A DNA stretch of 32,455 bases from an uncultured Prevotellaceae bacterium (GTDB lineage: Bacteria > Bacteroidota > Bacteroidia > Bacteroidales > Bacteroidaceae), in NCBI GenBank assembly GCA_947307015.1, contig CAMZHV010000036.1, forward strand, positions 1 through 32,455, given 5' to 3'. Shown piece after piece: positions 1 to 8,221 of the stretch. How positions within the stretch are numbered: the first letter of the stretch is position 1; every line of letters starts with the position of its first letter. The notes beneath the pieces are model-generated. The model saw nothing but the letters and a program-made list of their open reading frames with translations. It was not told the DNA's origin and searched no databases. A program made the translations under genes and the position numbers.

Positions 1-53
1 TTGCAACGACCTTTTTGCGGTCTTCTGTATTTAGTTCTTTTCGGCTGTAACAT
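1..53 (-). CDS. rplP: Ribosomal protein L16, N-terminal 17 codons (partial)
   Basis: The reverse strand from 53 reads MLQPKRTKYRRPQKGRC, the conserved start of bacterial L16, a large-subunit protein that helps place tRNA at the A and P sites. The gene runs off the left edge, so only 17 full codons are present. It follows rpsC after a 20-base gap, which is the standard S3-L16 order of the S10 operon. Confidence 0.93.
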   Translation of the reverse strand, partial: MLQPKRTKYRRPQKGRC

Positions 54-73
54 AATAGCGTTCTTTCAGGGGT

Positions 74-808
74 TTAACGATTGTTGTTGCGAGGACGGCG
101 TGGACCGCGACGACCGCCACGGTCGTTGCCACCGAAGCGGCCTGTCTCCTTCTGCTGAGTGAAATTCGGTGCCAGATCCTTCTTGCCATAGACCTCGCCA
201 CGGCAGATCCACACCTTGATGCCGAGCAGACCGACCTTGGTGAGTGCCTCTGTCTGGCAGTAGTCGATGTCGGCACGGAACGTGTGCAGCGGCGTACGAC
301 CTTCCTTGAACATCTCGGAACGGGCGATTTCAGCGCCGTTGAGACGACCGGAGATGAGCACCTTGATGCCCTCTGCGCCTGCACGCATGGTGTTGGCGAT
401 GGCCATCTTGATGGCACGGCGGTAGGCGATCTTGCCCTCCACCTGCTTGGCGATGTTAGCACCGACGATGTTGGCGTCCAGATCGGGCTTCTTCACCTCG
501 AAGATGTTGATCTGAATGTCCTTGTCAGTGATCTTCTTGAGCTCTTTCTTCAGGGCGTCAACTTTCTCGCCGCCCTTACCGATGATGAGGCCCGGACGTG
601 ACGTGCAAACGGTGATGGTCACGAGCTTAAGTGTGCGTTCGATGACGATGCGTGAGATGTTAGCATCACCCAGACGAACCATGAGGTACTTGCGGATCTT
701 GCTGTCCTCGAGGATGGACTCGCCGAAGTCCTTGCCACCATACCAATTGGAATCCCAACCACGGACGATGCCGAGACGGTTGCTGATAGGATTAACTTTC
801 TGTCCCAT
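74..808 (-). CDS. rpsC: 30S ribosomal protein S3
   Basis: S3 sits at the mRNA entry side of the small-subunit head and contributes to mRNA unwinding. The 244-residue product starts [14 protein letters not shown], carries the type II KH-domain loop GLIIGKGG at residues 73-80, and has the S3 C-terminal domain ([20 protein letters not shown]). The last 30 or so residues are a Gly/Arg/Asn-rich basic tail, longer than in E. coli (about 233 residues) and likely disordered rRNA-binding sequence. It lies 11 bases after rplV and 20 before rplP in the S10 operon. Confidence 0.98.
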   Translation of the reverse strand: MGQKVNPISNRLGIVRGWDSNWYGGKDFGESILEDSKIRKYLMVRLGDANISRIVIERTLKLVTITVCTSRPGLIIGKGGEKVDALKKELKKITDKDIQINIFEVKKPDLDANIVGANIAKQVEGKIAYRRAIKMAIANTMRAGAEGIKVLISGRLNGAEIARSEMFKEGRTPLHTFRADIDYCQTEALTKVGLLGIKVWICRGEVYGKKDLAPNFTQQKETGRFGGNDRGGRRGPRRPRNNNR

Positions 809-819
809 AGTTCTTCTGA

Positions 820-1218
820 TTAATCATTAGTTTTAGAGTCAACGAACAATGTCACATGATTGCTGCGCTTGCGGATGCGGTAGCCGCGGCCCTGAGGAGC
901 GGGACGCATGCGCTTGAGGGTAGCGCCCTCGTCGACGAATACTCTTGAAACGATCAGTTCGCCGTCCTCGGCCTTGCGATCGTTCTTCTGTTCCCAGTTG
1001 GCAATGGCCGAGCGCAGGAGCTTCTCCACGTCGGCAGCAGCAGCCTTCTTGTTGAAGTGCAGCGTTGCCAGAGCGCGGTTGACCTCCATGCCGCGGATCA
1101 AATCCACCACATAACGCATCTTACGCGGGGAGGAAGGTACGCCTTGGGCCTTGGCGAAGTACTGGGTCTTCAGTGCAGCCTTTCTTGCTTCGGCTGCCAG
1201 TCTTTTTCTTTTTCCCAT
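820..1218 (-). CDS. rplV: 50S ribosomal protein L22
   Basis: L22 lines the polypeptide exit tunnel. The 132-residue product has the family core ([21 protein letters not shown]) and the C-terminal beta-hairpin region with the sequence [18 protein letters not shown], the loop that reaches the tunnel and where macrolide-resistance changes occur in other bacteria. No change is evident there. The N terminus has a basic extension of about 20 residues relative to the 110-residue E. coli protein. It lies between rpsS (55-base gap) and rpsC (11-base gap). Confidence 0.97.
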   Translation of the reverse strand: MGKRKRLAAEARKAALKTQYFAKAQGVPSSPRKMRYVVDLIRGMEVNRALATLHFNKKAAAADVEKLLRSAIANWEQKNDRKAEDGELIVSRVFVDEGATLKRMRPAPQGRGYRIRKRSNHVTLFVDSKTND

Positions 1219-1273
1219 TATATTATTTTACTCTGAATTATTCAAATAGTGAATCTTGAATACGAGGTCCTGC

Positions 1274-1543
1274 TTACTTCTTCTTCTGACCAGCATGGCC
1301 GCCGAACTTGCGTGTGGGAGCGAACTCGCCGAGCTTGTGACCGACCATGTTCTCAGTGACATACACAGGGATGAACTTGTTTCCGTTGTGGACAGCAATC
1401 GTGTGGCCGACGAAGTCGGGGCTGATCATTGAAGCACGAGCCCAAGTCTTCACGACGTTCTTCTTGCCGCTCTCGTTCATGGCGAGTACCTTCTTCTCGA
1501 GGCTTACTGCGATGTATGGACCTTTCTTAAGTGAACGACTCAT
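1274..1543 (-). CDS. rpsS: 30S ribosomal protein S19
   Basis: S19 forms a complex with S13 in the head of the small subunit near the A-site tRNA. The 89-residue product begins [19 protein letters not shown] and contains the family stretch [23 protein letters not shown] and [15 protein letters not shown]. Length and start match the family. It lies 25 bases after rplB and 55 bases before rplV in the S10 operon. Confidence 0.98.
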   Translation of the reverse strand: MSRSLKKGPYIAVSLEKKVLAMNESGKKNVVKTWARASMISPDFVGHTIAVHNGNKFIPVYVTENMVGHKLGEFAPTRKFGGHAGQKKK

Positions 1544-1568
1544 AATTATTGTTTGGCTTTAACTGTGA

Positions 1569-2396
1569 TTACTTCTTGTTGGCTCTTTCAATGATGTACT
1601 TGCTGGACTGCTTCTTCGGTGCGCGTGTCTTGAGGCCCTTAGCATAGAGACCCTTGCGGGAACGGGGATGTCCACCGCTCTGACGGCCTTCACCACCACC
1701 CATCGGGTGATCATGGGGATTCATGACGACGCCACGGTTGTGCGGGCGACGACCGAGCCAGCGGCTGCGGCCTGCCTTACCGGAGGATTCCAGAGCATGG
1801 TCGCTGTTGCCTACGCTGCCGACAGTGGCCTTGCAGGCGCTGAGGATCTTGCGCGTCTCGCCCGAGGGGAGCTTGATGACGCAGTAGCGACCTTCGCGGG
1901 ATGTTAACTGAGCAAAATTACCTGCGGAACGAACGAGCAGGGCACCCTGGCCGGGGCGCAGCTCAATGTTGTGGATTACGGTACCCACGGGAATGTTCTG
2001 CAGGGGAAGCGCGTTACCGACTTCGGGGGCTGCCTCGGCGCCGGACATCAGCGTCATGCCGACCTGCAGGCCGTTGGGAGCGATGATATAGCGCTTCTCA
2101 CCGTCAGCGTAGAAGAGGAGGGCGATGCGAGCCGAGCGGTTCGGATCGTACTCGATAGTCTTCACGACTGCGGGAACACCATCTTTATCTCTTCTGAAGT
2201 CGATGAAGCGGAACTTGCGCTTGTGGCCGCCACCCATATAGCGGACGGTCATCTTGCCGACATTGTTGCGGCCGCCAGTGCTATGCTTACCGTAAGTAAG
2301 AGACTTCTCAGGTACGGATGCAGTAATCTCTTCGAATGTACCTATAATCTTGTGCCTTTGGCCCGGTGTTGTGGGCTTTAATTTACGTACTGCCAT
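1569..2396 (-). CDS. rplB: 50S ribosomal protein L2
   Basis: L2 binds 23S rRNA close to the peptidyl-transferase centre and is needed for subunit joining. The 275-residue product has the OB-like and SH3-like domains of the family and the conserved C-terminal segment [12 protein letters not shown], followed by [18 protein letters not shown]. The methionine after DHP replaces the histidine found in E. coli. It starts at ATG with [14 protein letters not shown], 8 bases after rplW, so the two are likely coupled. Confidence 0.98.
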   Translation of the reverse strand: MAVRKLKPTTPGQRHKIIGTFEEITASVPEKSLTYGKHSTGGRNNVGKMTVRYMGGGHKRKFRFIDFRRDKDGVPAVVKTIEYDPNRSARIALLFYADGEKRYIIAPNGLQVGMTLMSGAEAAPEVGNALPLQNIPVGTVIHNIELRPGQGALLVRSAGNFAQLTSREGRYCVIKLPSGETRKILSACKATVGSVGNSDHALESSGKAGRSRWLGRRPHNRGVVMNPHDHPMGGGEGRQSGGHPRSRKGLYAKGLKTRAPKKQSSKYIIERANKK

Positions 2397-2404
2397 CTTT
2401 CTTA

Positions 2405-2695
2405 TTAAATGTTACTGTAGAAATCAATAGTATCGCCCTCCTTGAGTGTGACGACAGCCTTCTTGAAGGCGTTGGTGCGGCCCTTGATCAAGCCAGCCTT
2501 CGTGTAGCGGGTCTTGTTCTTGCCGGCATAGATGCAAGTGCTGATGCCGACGACCGTGACGTTATACAGAGCCTCGATCTCGTTTTTGATCTCGACCTTG
2601 TTAGCCTCAGGACGGACGATGAAGCCGAACTTATTCTGCTTCTCCGTGATTTTGGTCATCTTTTCCGTGACCAGGGGTTTAATGATATATCCCAT
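2405..2695 (-). CDS. rplW: 50S ribosomal protein L23
   Basis: L23 sits at the exit of the peptide tunnel and docks trigger factor and SRP. The 96-residue product begins [15 protein letters not shown] and has the family beta-alpha-beta core ([26 protein letters not shown]) and the basic loop [20 protein letters not shown]. Length is normal. It lies 14 bases after rplD and 8 bases before rplB. Confidence 0.97.
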   Translation of the reverse strand: MGYIIKPLVTEKMTKITEKQNKFGFIVRPEANKVEIKNEIEALYNVTVVGISTCIYAGKNKTRYTKAGLIKGRTNAFKKAVVTLKEGDTIDFYSNI

Positions 2696-2709
2696 AGTTG
2701 TCTTGCCCG

Positions 2710-3339
2710 TTACTTGTTAAGATTTTCACCGATGACGCTGATTGCACCCTCCGTGAGCACAAGCACGTCAGCATCGAGCACCTTGTAGGTGTTCAGTGCT
2801 GCAGCAGCCATCACTTTGGCGCGCTCGATGTTACGAGCCGACAAATATACGGCTTTATCCGCACCTGGCAAAACGAAAAGCACCTTTTTGCCATCAACTT
2901 TAAGATTATTTATGACTTCGACGATGTTTTTCGTCTTCGGAGCCTCAAAAGTGAAGTCTTCGACGACCACGATAGCATTCTCCTGAGCCTTGTAGCTGAG
3001 GGCGCTCTTGCGGGCCAGACGGCGCACTTTCTTGTTGAGCTTGAAGCCATAGTCGCGGGGCTGAGGGCCGAAGACGCGGCCACCACCGACGAGTACGGGT
3101 GAGTTGATGTCACCGCGGCGTGCGCCGCCGCCGCCCTTCTGGCGACCGAGCTTGCGCGTAGAGCCGCTGACCTCGGAGCGTTCCTTTGCCTTGGCAGTGC
3201 CCTGGCGCTGGTTGGCGAGGAAGAGGCGGACATCGAGATAGATTGCGTGGTCATTGGGTTCGATACCGTAGACGGCATCGTCGAGGATCACCTTGCGACC
3301 GGTGTCCTGACCTTTAATATTCAATACACTGACTTCCAT
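2710..3339 (-). CDS. rplD: 50S ribosomal protein L4
   Basis: L4 contributes a long loop to the exit tunnel and in E. coli also represses the S10 operon. The 209-residue product has the hallmark loop region [19 protein letters not shown] followed by [21 protein letters not shown]. Its start lies one base after the rplC stop codon, so translational coupling is likely. No E. coli-type S10 leader is visible upstream of rpsJ, so L4 autoregulation of that kind cannot be claimed here. Confidence 0.97.
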   Translation of the reverse strand: MEVSVLNIKGQDTGRKVILDDAVYGIEPNDHAIYLDVRLFLANQRQGTAKAKERSEVSGSTRKLGRQKGGGGARRGDINSPVLVGGGRVFGPQPRDYGFKLNKKVRRLARKSALSYKAQENAIVVVEDFTFEAPKTKNIVEVINNLKVDGKKVLFVLPGADKAVYLSARNIERAKVMAAAALNTYKVLDADVLVLTEGAISVIGENLNK

Positions 3340-3340
3340 C

Positions 3341-3955
3341 TTACTTAATAACGCTTACGATTGAACCTTTGAACCCGGGGATGCTGCCCTTGATGAGGAG
3401 CAGGTTGTGCTCGGGAATAACCTTTAACACTTGCAGGTTGTGCGTAGTCACGCGGACATTGCCCATCTGACCGCCCATGCGGAGGCCCTTGAAGACCTTG
3501 GCGGGATAAGAGCAGGCACCGATAGAACCGGGCTTGCGCAGACGGTCGTCCTGACCGTGGGTGGTCTGTCCTACGCCGCCGAAGCCGTGACGCTTCACGA
3601 CGCCCTGGAAGCCCTTACCCTTGCTGGTGCCGATGACGTCCACGTAAGTGGTGTCAGCGAAGAGATCTACCGTGATGGTGTCTCCAAGATTCACATCTTC
3701 GAAACCTGTGAACTCGGCCAAGTGGCGCTTGGGTGTTGTACCGCTCTTGGCGAAGTGTCCGAGCATGGGCTTGGTGGTGTTCTTCTCCTTAGCCTCCTCG
3801 AAACCGAGCTGCACGGCTGCATAGCCGTCCTTCTCAACGCTCTTCACCTGGGTAACTACGCAAGGACCTAATTCGATAACAGTGCACGGCACATTCTTGC
3901 CGTCGGCACTGAAAACGGATGTCATTCCGATTTTCTTTCCTAATAATCCTGGCAT
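3341..3955 (-). CDS. rplC: 50S ribosomal protein L3
   Basis: L3 is an early assembly protein of the large subunit that reaches toward the peptidyl-transferase centre. The 204-residue product begins [15 protein letters not shown] and includes the central loop region [13 protein letters not shown] and [21 protein letters not shown]. Length is normal for the family. The gap before it (3956-4050) contains a 9-bp tandem array, listed separately. Confidence 0.97.
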   Translation of the reverse strand: MPGLLGKKIGMTSVFSADGKNVPCTVIELGPCVVTQVKSVEKDGYAAVQLGFEEAKEKNTTKPMLGHFAKSGTTPKRHLAEFTGFEDVNLGDTITVDLFADTTYVDVIGTSKGKGFQGVVKRHGFGGVGQTTHGQDDRLRKPGSIGACSYPAKVFKGLRMGGQMGNVRVTTHNLQVLKVIPEHNLLLIKGSIPGFKGSIVSVIK

Positions 3956-3984
3956 TTCAGTAATTAAATTTTTAAATTGTTATT

Positions 3985-4047
3985 TCTAGATGCTCTAGAC
4001 TTTCTAGATTTTCTAGATGCTCTAGATTTTCTAGTTATTCTAGTCAT
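3985..4047. repeat. Seven 9-bp tandem units between rpsJ and rplC
   Basis: Seven consecutive 9-mers start at 3985, 3994, 4003, 4012, 4021, 4030 and 4039. The first five begin with the palindromic hexamer tctaga and the last two with tctag. The third triplet varies (tgc, ctt, ttt, tgc, ttt, then tat and cat in the last two). The array fills 63 of the 95 bases between two essential ribosomal protein genes, so it is transcribed within the S10 operon message, directly after the rpsJ stop. Confidence 0.95.
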
Positions 4048-4050
4048 TTA

Positions 4051-4356
4051 CTACACTTTAATCTCTACTTCCACGCCGCTGGGCAATTCGAGCTTCATCA
4101 GAGCGTCGACGGTCTGAGCGGTGCTGCTATAGATGTCGATGAGACGCTTGTAGCTACAGAGCTGGAACTGCTCACGTGCCTTCTTGTTGACGAAGGTGGA
4201 ACGGTTGACGGTGAAGATGCGCTTGTGGGTGGGGAGGGGGATAGGACCGCTCACGATGGCACCCGTAGCCTTCACTGTCTTGACAATCTTCTCAGCGGAC
4301 TTGTCCACCAAGTTGTGGTCGTAGGACTTCAGTTTGATTCTGATCTTCTGACTCAT
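4051..4356 (-). CDS. rpsJ: 30S ribosomal protein S10
   Basis: S10 binds the small-subunit head and, in E. coli, pairs with NusB in antitermination. The 101-residue product begins [20 protein letters not shown], has the conserved [23 protein letters not shown] loop region, and ends in SGVEVEIKV. It is the first gene of the classical S10 set. It follows fusA after 128 bases with no tuf in between, an order typical of Bacteroidota. Confidence 0.98.
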   Translation of the reverse strand: MSQKIRIKLKSYDHNLVDKSAEKIVKTVKATGAIVSGPIPLPTHKRIFTVNRSTFVNKKAREQFQLCSYKRLIDIYSSTAQTVDALMKLELPSGVEVEIKV

Positions 4357-4378
4357 GATTTTGACTTACAATTTAATA

Positions 4379-4402
4379 ATTTTACGATTTTACGATTTTC
4401 TT
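4379..4402. repeat. 8-bp tandem units upstream of rpsJ
   Basis: Two exact copies of attttacg (4379-4386, 4387-4394) are followed by a third degenerate unit (4395-4402), and the A+T-rich stretch before them fits the same 8-base spacing loosely. It occupies the rpsJ-proximal half of the fusA-rpsJ gap, where the rpsJ translation initiation region would be. Confidence 0.65.
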
Positions 4403-4440
4403 TTTTCTGCCGCCAAAGAGTCATTTGCTCGACGGCAGCT

Positions 4441-4486
4441 TTCCCCCTTCCCTCCCTTCACAGGAGGGGTTGAGGATTGGTCTTTT
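4441..4486. repeat. G/C-rich palindromic element between fusA and rpsJ
   Basis: A stem formed by ccctcc (4450-4455) and ggaggg (4463-4468) is followed by the trailer ttgaggattggtcttttac, which reaches the fusA stop codon. The same stem plus trailer occurs at 32126-32166 inside the ATPase gene (ccctccct, then ggaggggt, then a G-rich trailer ending in ggtctttt), so this is a dispersed element rather than a private terminator. A second weak stem ctgccg/cggcag (4407-4412, 4433-4438) precedes it. On the transcribed minus strand neither stem is followed by a T run. Confidence 0.7.
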
Positions 4487-6614
4487 ACACCAGATCTACA
4501 CGTCCGTGAGCCTCTTCGAGCACAGCCTTGGCGATGCTGCTGGAGACGGGAGCGTGGTGATCGTAGGTCATGCTGCTTGTGGCACGGCCGGAGGTGATGG
4601 TACGCAGTGCGGTGACGTAGCCGAACATCTCACCCAATGGCACCATAGCCTTGACGATGCGTGCACCGCTGCGGCTGGTGTCCATGCCCTCGACCTGTCC
4701 GCGGCGCTTGTTGAGGTCGCCGATGACGTCGCCCATGTTCTCCTCGGGTGTTACCACCTCGAGCTTCATGATGGGCTCCATCAGTACGGGCTTGGCCTGA
4801 GCACAGACTGCCTTGTAGGCCATCTGGGCAGCAATCTCGAACGACAGCTGGTCAGAGTCAACGGGGTGGAACGAACCATCAACCACAACGACCTTCAGCG
4901 AGTCAACGGGATAGCCGCCGAGGATACCGTTCTTCATGGCAGCCTCAAAGCCCTTCTGGATAGAGGGGATGAACTCCTTGGGGATGTTACCACCCTTCAC
5001 CTCGTTGATGAACTGCAGAGGTCCGTTCTCCTTGATATCGTAATCCTCATCAACAGGACCAACGTTCACGATGATGTCAGCGAACTTACCGCGACCACCC
5101 GACTGCTTCTTGTAGACCTCACGGTAACCCATGACAGTCTTGGTGATGGCCTCCTTGTAGTTCACCTGGGGCTTACCCTGGTTGCACTCCACCTTGAACT
5201 CACGCTTCAGACGGTCGATGATGATGTCGAGGTGCAGCTCGCCCATACCGCTGATGATGGTCTGGCCGCTCTGCTCGTCAGTGCGCACGGTAAACGTCGG
5301 ATCCTCCTCTGCCAGCTTGGCCAGGCCGTTGCTGAGCTTGTCGAGGTCCTTCTGCGTCTTGGGCTCCACGGCGATACCGATGACGGGATCGGGGAACTCC
5401 ATGCTCTCGAGCACGATGGGTGCATCCTCGTCGCAGAGCGTGTCGCCCGTGCGGATGTCCTTGAAGCCTACACCTGCGCCTATGTCGCCGGCCGAGATGC
5501 ACTCCACGGGGTTCTGGTGGTTGCTGTGCATCTGGAACAGACGGCTCACGCGCTCCTTCTTGCCCGTGCGGGGGTTGTAGATGTAAGAGCCAGCCTCGAC
5601 CTTACCGCTGTAGACACGGATGAAGGTCAGACGGCCGACATACGGGTCGGTAGCGATCTTGAAAGCCAGCGCGGAGGTTTTCTCCTCCTCGGCGGGCTTG
5701 CGGTCTTCCTCCTCGTCGGATTCGGGATTCTTACCTACGACGTTAGGAGTATCTAACGGGCTGGGCAGGAAAGCGCAGACATAGTCGAGCAGTGTCTGCA
5801 CGCCCTTGTTCTTGAACGAGGAGCCGCAGAGCATCGGCGTGATCTCCATGCTGACGGTAGCAGCACGCAGAGCGGCGATGATCTCCTCCTCGGTGATGGT
5901 GTTGGGGTCGTCGAAGAACTTCTCCATGAGACGCTCATCGTACTCAGCAGCAGTCTCCAACATCTTGTCACGCCACTCCTGAGCCTCATCAACGAGGTCG
6001 GCGGGAATCTCCTCGACGCTATACTCAGCACCCATGGTCTCGTCGTGCCAAAGGATGGCCTTCATGCGGATGAGGTCAACCACACCCTTGAAGTTCTCCT
6101 CGGCGCCAATGGGGATGACGACGGGCACAGCCTTGGCGCCCAAGACATCCTTCATCTGGCGTACAACCTCGAAGAAGTCAGCGCCGGAGCGGTCCATCTT
6201 GTTCACGTAGCCAATGCGGGGGACGTTGTACTTGTCGGCCTGGCGCCAGACCGTCTCGGACTGGGGCTCCACGCCGCCGACGGCACAATAGGCAGCTACA
6301 GCGCCGTCGAGGACACGCAGCGAACGCTCCACCTCAGCGGTGAAGTCCACGTGCCCCGGGGTGTCGATGAGATTGATCTTGTACTTCTGTCCGCCCCAGT
6401 TCCAGAACGTCGTGGTGGCGGCAGAAGTGATCGTGATGCCTCGTTCTTGTTCCTGAGCCATCCAGTCCATGGTGGCGGCGCCATCATGAACCTCACCGAT
6501 CTTATGTGTCAGACCCGTATAGTAGAGGATACGCTCAGACGTGGTCGTCTTACCGGCATCGATGTGAGCCATGATGCCGATGTTACGGGTCAGATGCAAA
6601 TCTTGTTTTGCCAT
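4485..6614 (-). CDS. fusA: Elongation factor G
   Basis: EF-G is the GTPase that drives ribosomal translocation and works with RRF in recycling. The 709-residue product shows the P loop AHIDAGKT (residues 16-23), switch II DTPGH (84-88) and NKMD (138-141), followed by the beta-barrel domain, the domain IV segment ([11 protein letters not shown]) and the C-terminal domain ending in [10 protein letters not shown]. An acidic linker rich in Glu ([13 protein letters not shown], about residues 298-311) is inserted before domain II. The start at 6614 gives the usual N terminus. It lies 32 bases after rpsG. Confidence 0.98.
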   Translation of the reverse strand: MAKQDLHLTRNIGIMAHIDAGKTTTSERILYYTGLTHKIGEVHDGAATMDWMAQEQERGITITSAATTTFWNWGGQKYKINLIDTPGHVDFTAEVERSLRVLDGAVAAYCAVGGVEPQSETVWRQADKYNVPRIGYVNKMDRSGADFFEVVRQMKDVLGAKAVPVVIPIGAEENFKGVVDLIRMKAILWHDETMGAEYSVEEIPADLVDEAQEWRDKMLETAAEYDERLMEKFFDDPNTITEEEIIAALRAATVSMEITPMLCGSSFKNKGVQTLLDYVCAFLPSPLDTPNVVGKNPESDEEEDRKPAEEEKTSALAFKIATDPYVGRLTFIRVYSGKVEAGSYIYNPRTGKKERVSRLFQMHSNHQNPVECISAGDIGAGVGFKDIRTGDTLCDEDAPIVLESMEFPDPVIGIAVEPKTQKDLDKLSNGLAKLAEEDPTFTVRTDEQSGQTIISGMGELHLDIIIDRLKREFKVECNQGKPQVNYKEAITKTVMGYREVYKKQSGGRGKFADIIVNVGPVDEDYDIKENGPLQFINEVKGGNIPKEFIPSIQKGFEAAMKNGILGGYPVDSLKVVVVDGSFHPVDSDQLSFEIAAQMAYKAVCAQAKPVLMEPIMKLEVVTPEENMGDVIGDLNKRRGQVEGMDTSRSGARIVKAMVPLGEMFGYVTALRTITSGRATSSMTYDHHAPVSSSIAKAVLEEAHGRVDLV

Positions 6615-6646
6615 TCGTTTTTGTTATCTTGAAATGAACTTTCTTC

Positions 6647-7123
6647 TTAGAAACGGAAGTGAGCGAATGCACGGTTAGCCTCGGCCATACGGTGCATATC
6701 CTCCTTGCGCTTGAAAGCGCCGCCCTGCTCGTTGTAGGCATCCATGATCTCAGCGGCGAGCTTGTCAGCCATGGTCTTGCCACCGCGCTTGCGGGCATAC
6801 TGGATGAGGTTCTTCATGCTCACGCTCTCCTTACGGCTGGGACGGATCTCCGTCGGCACCTGGAACGTGGCGCCACCAATACGGCGGCTCTTAACCTCTA
6901 CCTGAGGGGTAACCTTCTGAAGGGCTTCTTTCCAGATCTCCAGAGAGCTTTTCTCCTCGCTCTGCATCTTGTTCTTCACGATGTCAAGTGCATCATAGAA
7001 GATGCGATACGAGATGCTCTTCTTGCCGTCATACATCAAGTGGTTGACGAACTTCGACACCTTCACGTCGCCATACACGGGATCGGGAAGGACTTGTCTT
7101 TTCTTTGGTTTAGCTTTACGCAT
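6647..7123 (-). CDS. rpsG: 30S ribosomal protein S7
   Basis: S7 nucleates assembly of the small-subunit head and contacts E-site tRNA. The 158-residue product begins [19 protein letters not shown] and contains the family regions [10 protein letters not shown] and [22 protein letters not shown], then [18 protein letters not shown] and the C-terminal [14 protein letters not shown]. Length matches the family. In E. coli S7 represses the str operon by binding the rpsL-rpsG spacer. The spacer here is 129 bases (7124-7252), long enough for structure, but I could not recognise the E. coli site. Confidence 0.98.
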   Translation of the reverse strand: MRKAKPKKRQVLPDPVYGDVKVSKFVNHLMYDGKKSISYRIFYDALDIVKNKMQSEEKSSLEIWKEALQKVTPQVEVKSRRIGGATFQVPTEIRPSRKESVSMKNLIQYARKRGGKTMADKLAAEIMDAYNEQGGAFKRKEDMHRMAEANRAFAHFRF

Positions 7124-7176
7124 TGTTTTGTGTGATTTTTAGTTTGTTTGGCTGTATTCGTTTGTTTTCTTCAACG

Positions 7177-7204
7177 CCTCTCCGCCTCATCACGAGGGTT
7201 GGGA
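7177..7204. repeat. Possible degenerate copy of the palindromic element
   Basis: In the rpsL-rpsG spacer, cctctccgcctcatcacgag followed by ggttggga resembles the stem and trailer of the element at 4441-4486 (ctcccttcacaggaggggtt). The stem is reduced to cctc/gagg. Resemblance is partial and could be chance. Confidence 0.3.
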
Positions 7205-7252
7205 CATTTACTCAACCGCGTTTATACAACACAAAACCGATTTGATTGTTAA

Positions 7253-7636
7253 TTACTTCTTCGCAGCCTTCGGACGCTTAGCGCCATACTTCGAGCGGCG
7301 CTGGGTGCGGTTAGCTACGCCAGCGGTATCGAGAGTACCGCGGACGATGTGGTAACGCACACCGGGGAGATCCTTCACACGACCACCGCGCACCAGCACG
7401 ATGCTGTGCTCCTGCAGGTTGTGACCCTCTCCGGGGATGTAACTGTTGACTTCCTTGGTGTTGGTAAGGCGCACACGAGCCACCTTACGCATGGCGGAGT
7501 TAGGCTTCTTAGGTGTGGTCGTATAGACACGGACACAAACACCACGACGCTGAGGACAGCTGTCCAGAGCGGGGCTCTTGCTCTTGTCTACAAGCACCTT
7601 GCGGCCTTTCCGCACGAGTTGTTGAATTGTAGGCAT
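7253..7636 (-). CDS. rpsL: 30S ribosomal protein S12
   Basis: S12 shapes the decoding centre and is the target site of streptomycin-resistance mutations. The 127-residue product begins [20 protein letters not shown] and has [11 protein letters not shown] with lysines at 43 and 44, and [13 protein letters not shown] with lysine 88. These are wild-type residues, so no streptomycin-resistance change is visible. It is the promoter-proximal gene of the fused str-S10 operon, with a leader of about 80 bases. Confidence 0.98.
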   Translation of the reverse strand: MPTIQQLVRKGRKVLVDKSKSPALDSCPQRRGVCVRVYTTTPKKPNSAMRKVARVRLTNTKEVNSYIPGEGHNLQEHSIVLVRGGRVKDLPGVRYHIVRGTLDTAGVANRTQRRSKYGAKRPKAAKK

Positions 7637-7693
7637 AATGTTTGATTTTGAATGATATATTATGTATATTTTTTATCAGAACATGACTGCAAA

Positions 7694-7709
7694 GGGCATA
7701 CTTATGCCC
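7694..7709 (-). promoter_or_regulatory. Hairpin in the rpsL leader
   Basis: gggcata (7694-7700) and tatgccc (7703-7709) are exact inverted repeats separated by two bases. The hairpin would start only a few bases after the predicted transcription start of the minus-strand operon (about 7714) and lies about 58 bases before the rpsL start. It could stabilise the mRNA 5' end or serve as a ribosomal-protein binding site. Its role is inferred from position only. Confidence 0.6.
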
Positions 7710-7720
7710 ATTCGGGGGTG

Positions 7721-7750
7721 CAAAGGTAGACAAATTCTTTCAAATAGCAA
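7721..7750 (-). promoter_or_regulatory. Bacteroidota-type promoter of the str-S10 operon
   Basis: On the minus strand TTG (7750-7748) is followed after 19 bases by TACCTTTG (7728-7721), an exact match to the Bacteroidota TTG/TAnnTTTG housekeeping promoter. Initiation would fall near 7714, leaving a leader of about 80 bases before rpsL. It is the only full match found upstream of rpsL. Confidence 0.85.
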
Positions 7751-7795
7751 TGCTCTCAGAACAACAAAATCAACCCAAAGAACTCAAAACGGCCA

Positions 7796-7850
7796 AAAAG
7801 GGGTGTAATTTAAGAAAGTTTAACTAAAGAAGGGTCTAATCACCCCTTTT
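7796..7850. repeat. Inverted repeat with 10-bp arms
   Basis: aaaaggggtg (7796-7805) and cacccctttt (7841-7850) are exact inverted repeats flanking 35 A+T-rich bases. It lies upstream of the str promoter in the gap between divergent genes. It may be an operator-like or structural site. No gene is seen around it: 7751-7990 contains only short open frames. Confidence 0.55.
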
Positions 7851-7995
7851 CCTTTGCACAAATGATGGCATAATGAAACCTTTTCAACAACTTACGAAAG
7901 GTCAAAACCGCCTAACAGCACTCCCCCACTCCACTCAACTGGGCCATCTCCTATACCTTATTAAATATATATAAAGGGACTGCATGATAATTATT

Positions 7996-8118
7996 GTTTG
8001 AAATTGATGTCAGTTGTCGGTGGAATGTAAAAAGTCGAATGACTCAAAACGCAGGAACCCATCCACGATATGGAAGAATTGTATAGATTCCAGTTGACAA
8101 CTGACATCGATTTCAAAC
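7996..8118. mobile_element. MITE-like or invertible element with 23-bp inverted ends
   Basis: The left end gtttgaaattgatgtcag-ttgtc (7996-8018) is the inverse of the right end (8096-8118) at 22 of 23 positions. Just inside, tggaat and attcca continue the pairing with a small offset. The 77-base interior has no convincing open frame and no TAnnTTTG promoter. Total length is 123 bp. No clear target-site duplication is visible. It could be a non-autonomous transposon relic, an invertible segment or a long structured RNA. It sits directly before the SNF2 gene promoter. Confidence 0.6.
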
Positions 8119-8164
8119 AAAAATAAAAATAAAACACAAGAAAGGGCATAAAAAAGACCTTGCA

Positions 8165-8197
8165 TTGCCTCACTGCCACAAAAGTTTTGTATCTTTG
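8165..8197 (+). promoter_or_regulatory. Promoter of the SNF2 helicase gene
   Basis: TTG (8165-8167) and TATCTTTG (8190-8197) form a Bacteroidota-type promoter with a slightly long 22-base spacer. Initiation near 8203 leaves a leader of about 18 bases before the ATG at 8222. The promoter lies inside the possible upstream extension of the gene, so it rules out the TTG codon at 8165 as the start. Confidence 0.65.
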
Positions 8198-8221
8198 CAC
8201 CGCACAAGGTTAATCAAGGAT

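Noticed and set aside
4407..4438. ctgccg/cggcag stem as a terminator between fusA and rpsJ
   Set aside because: On the transcribed minus strand the stem is followed by A residues, not T residues, and the operon continues.
4425..5756. A 443-codon open frame on the plus strand opposite fusA
   Set aside because: It lies wholly opposite the conserved EF-G gene and reads as its antisense shadow, with no promoter and no recognisable domain.
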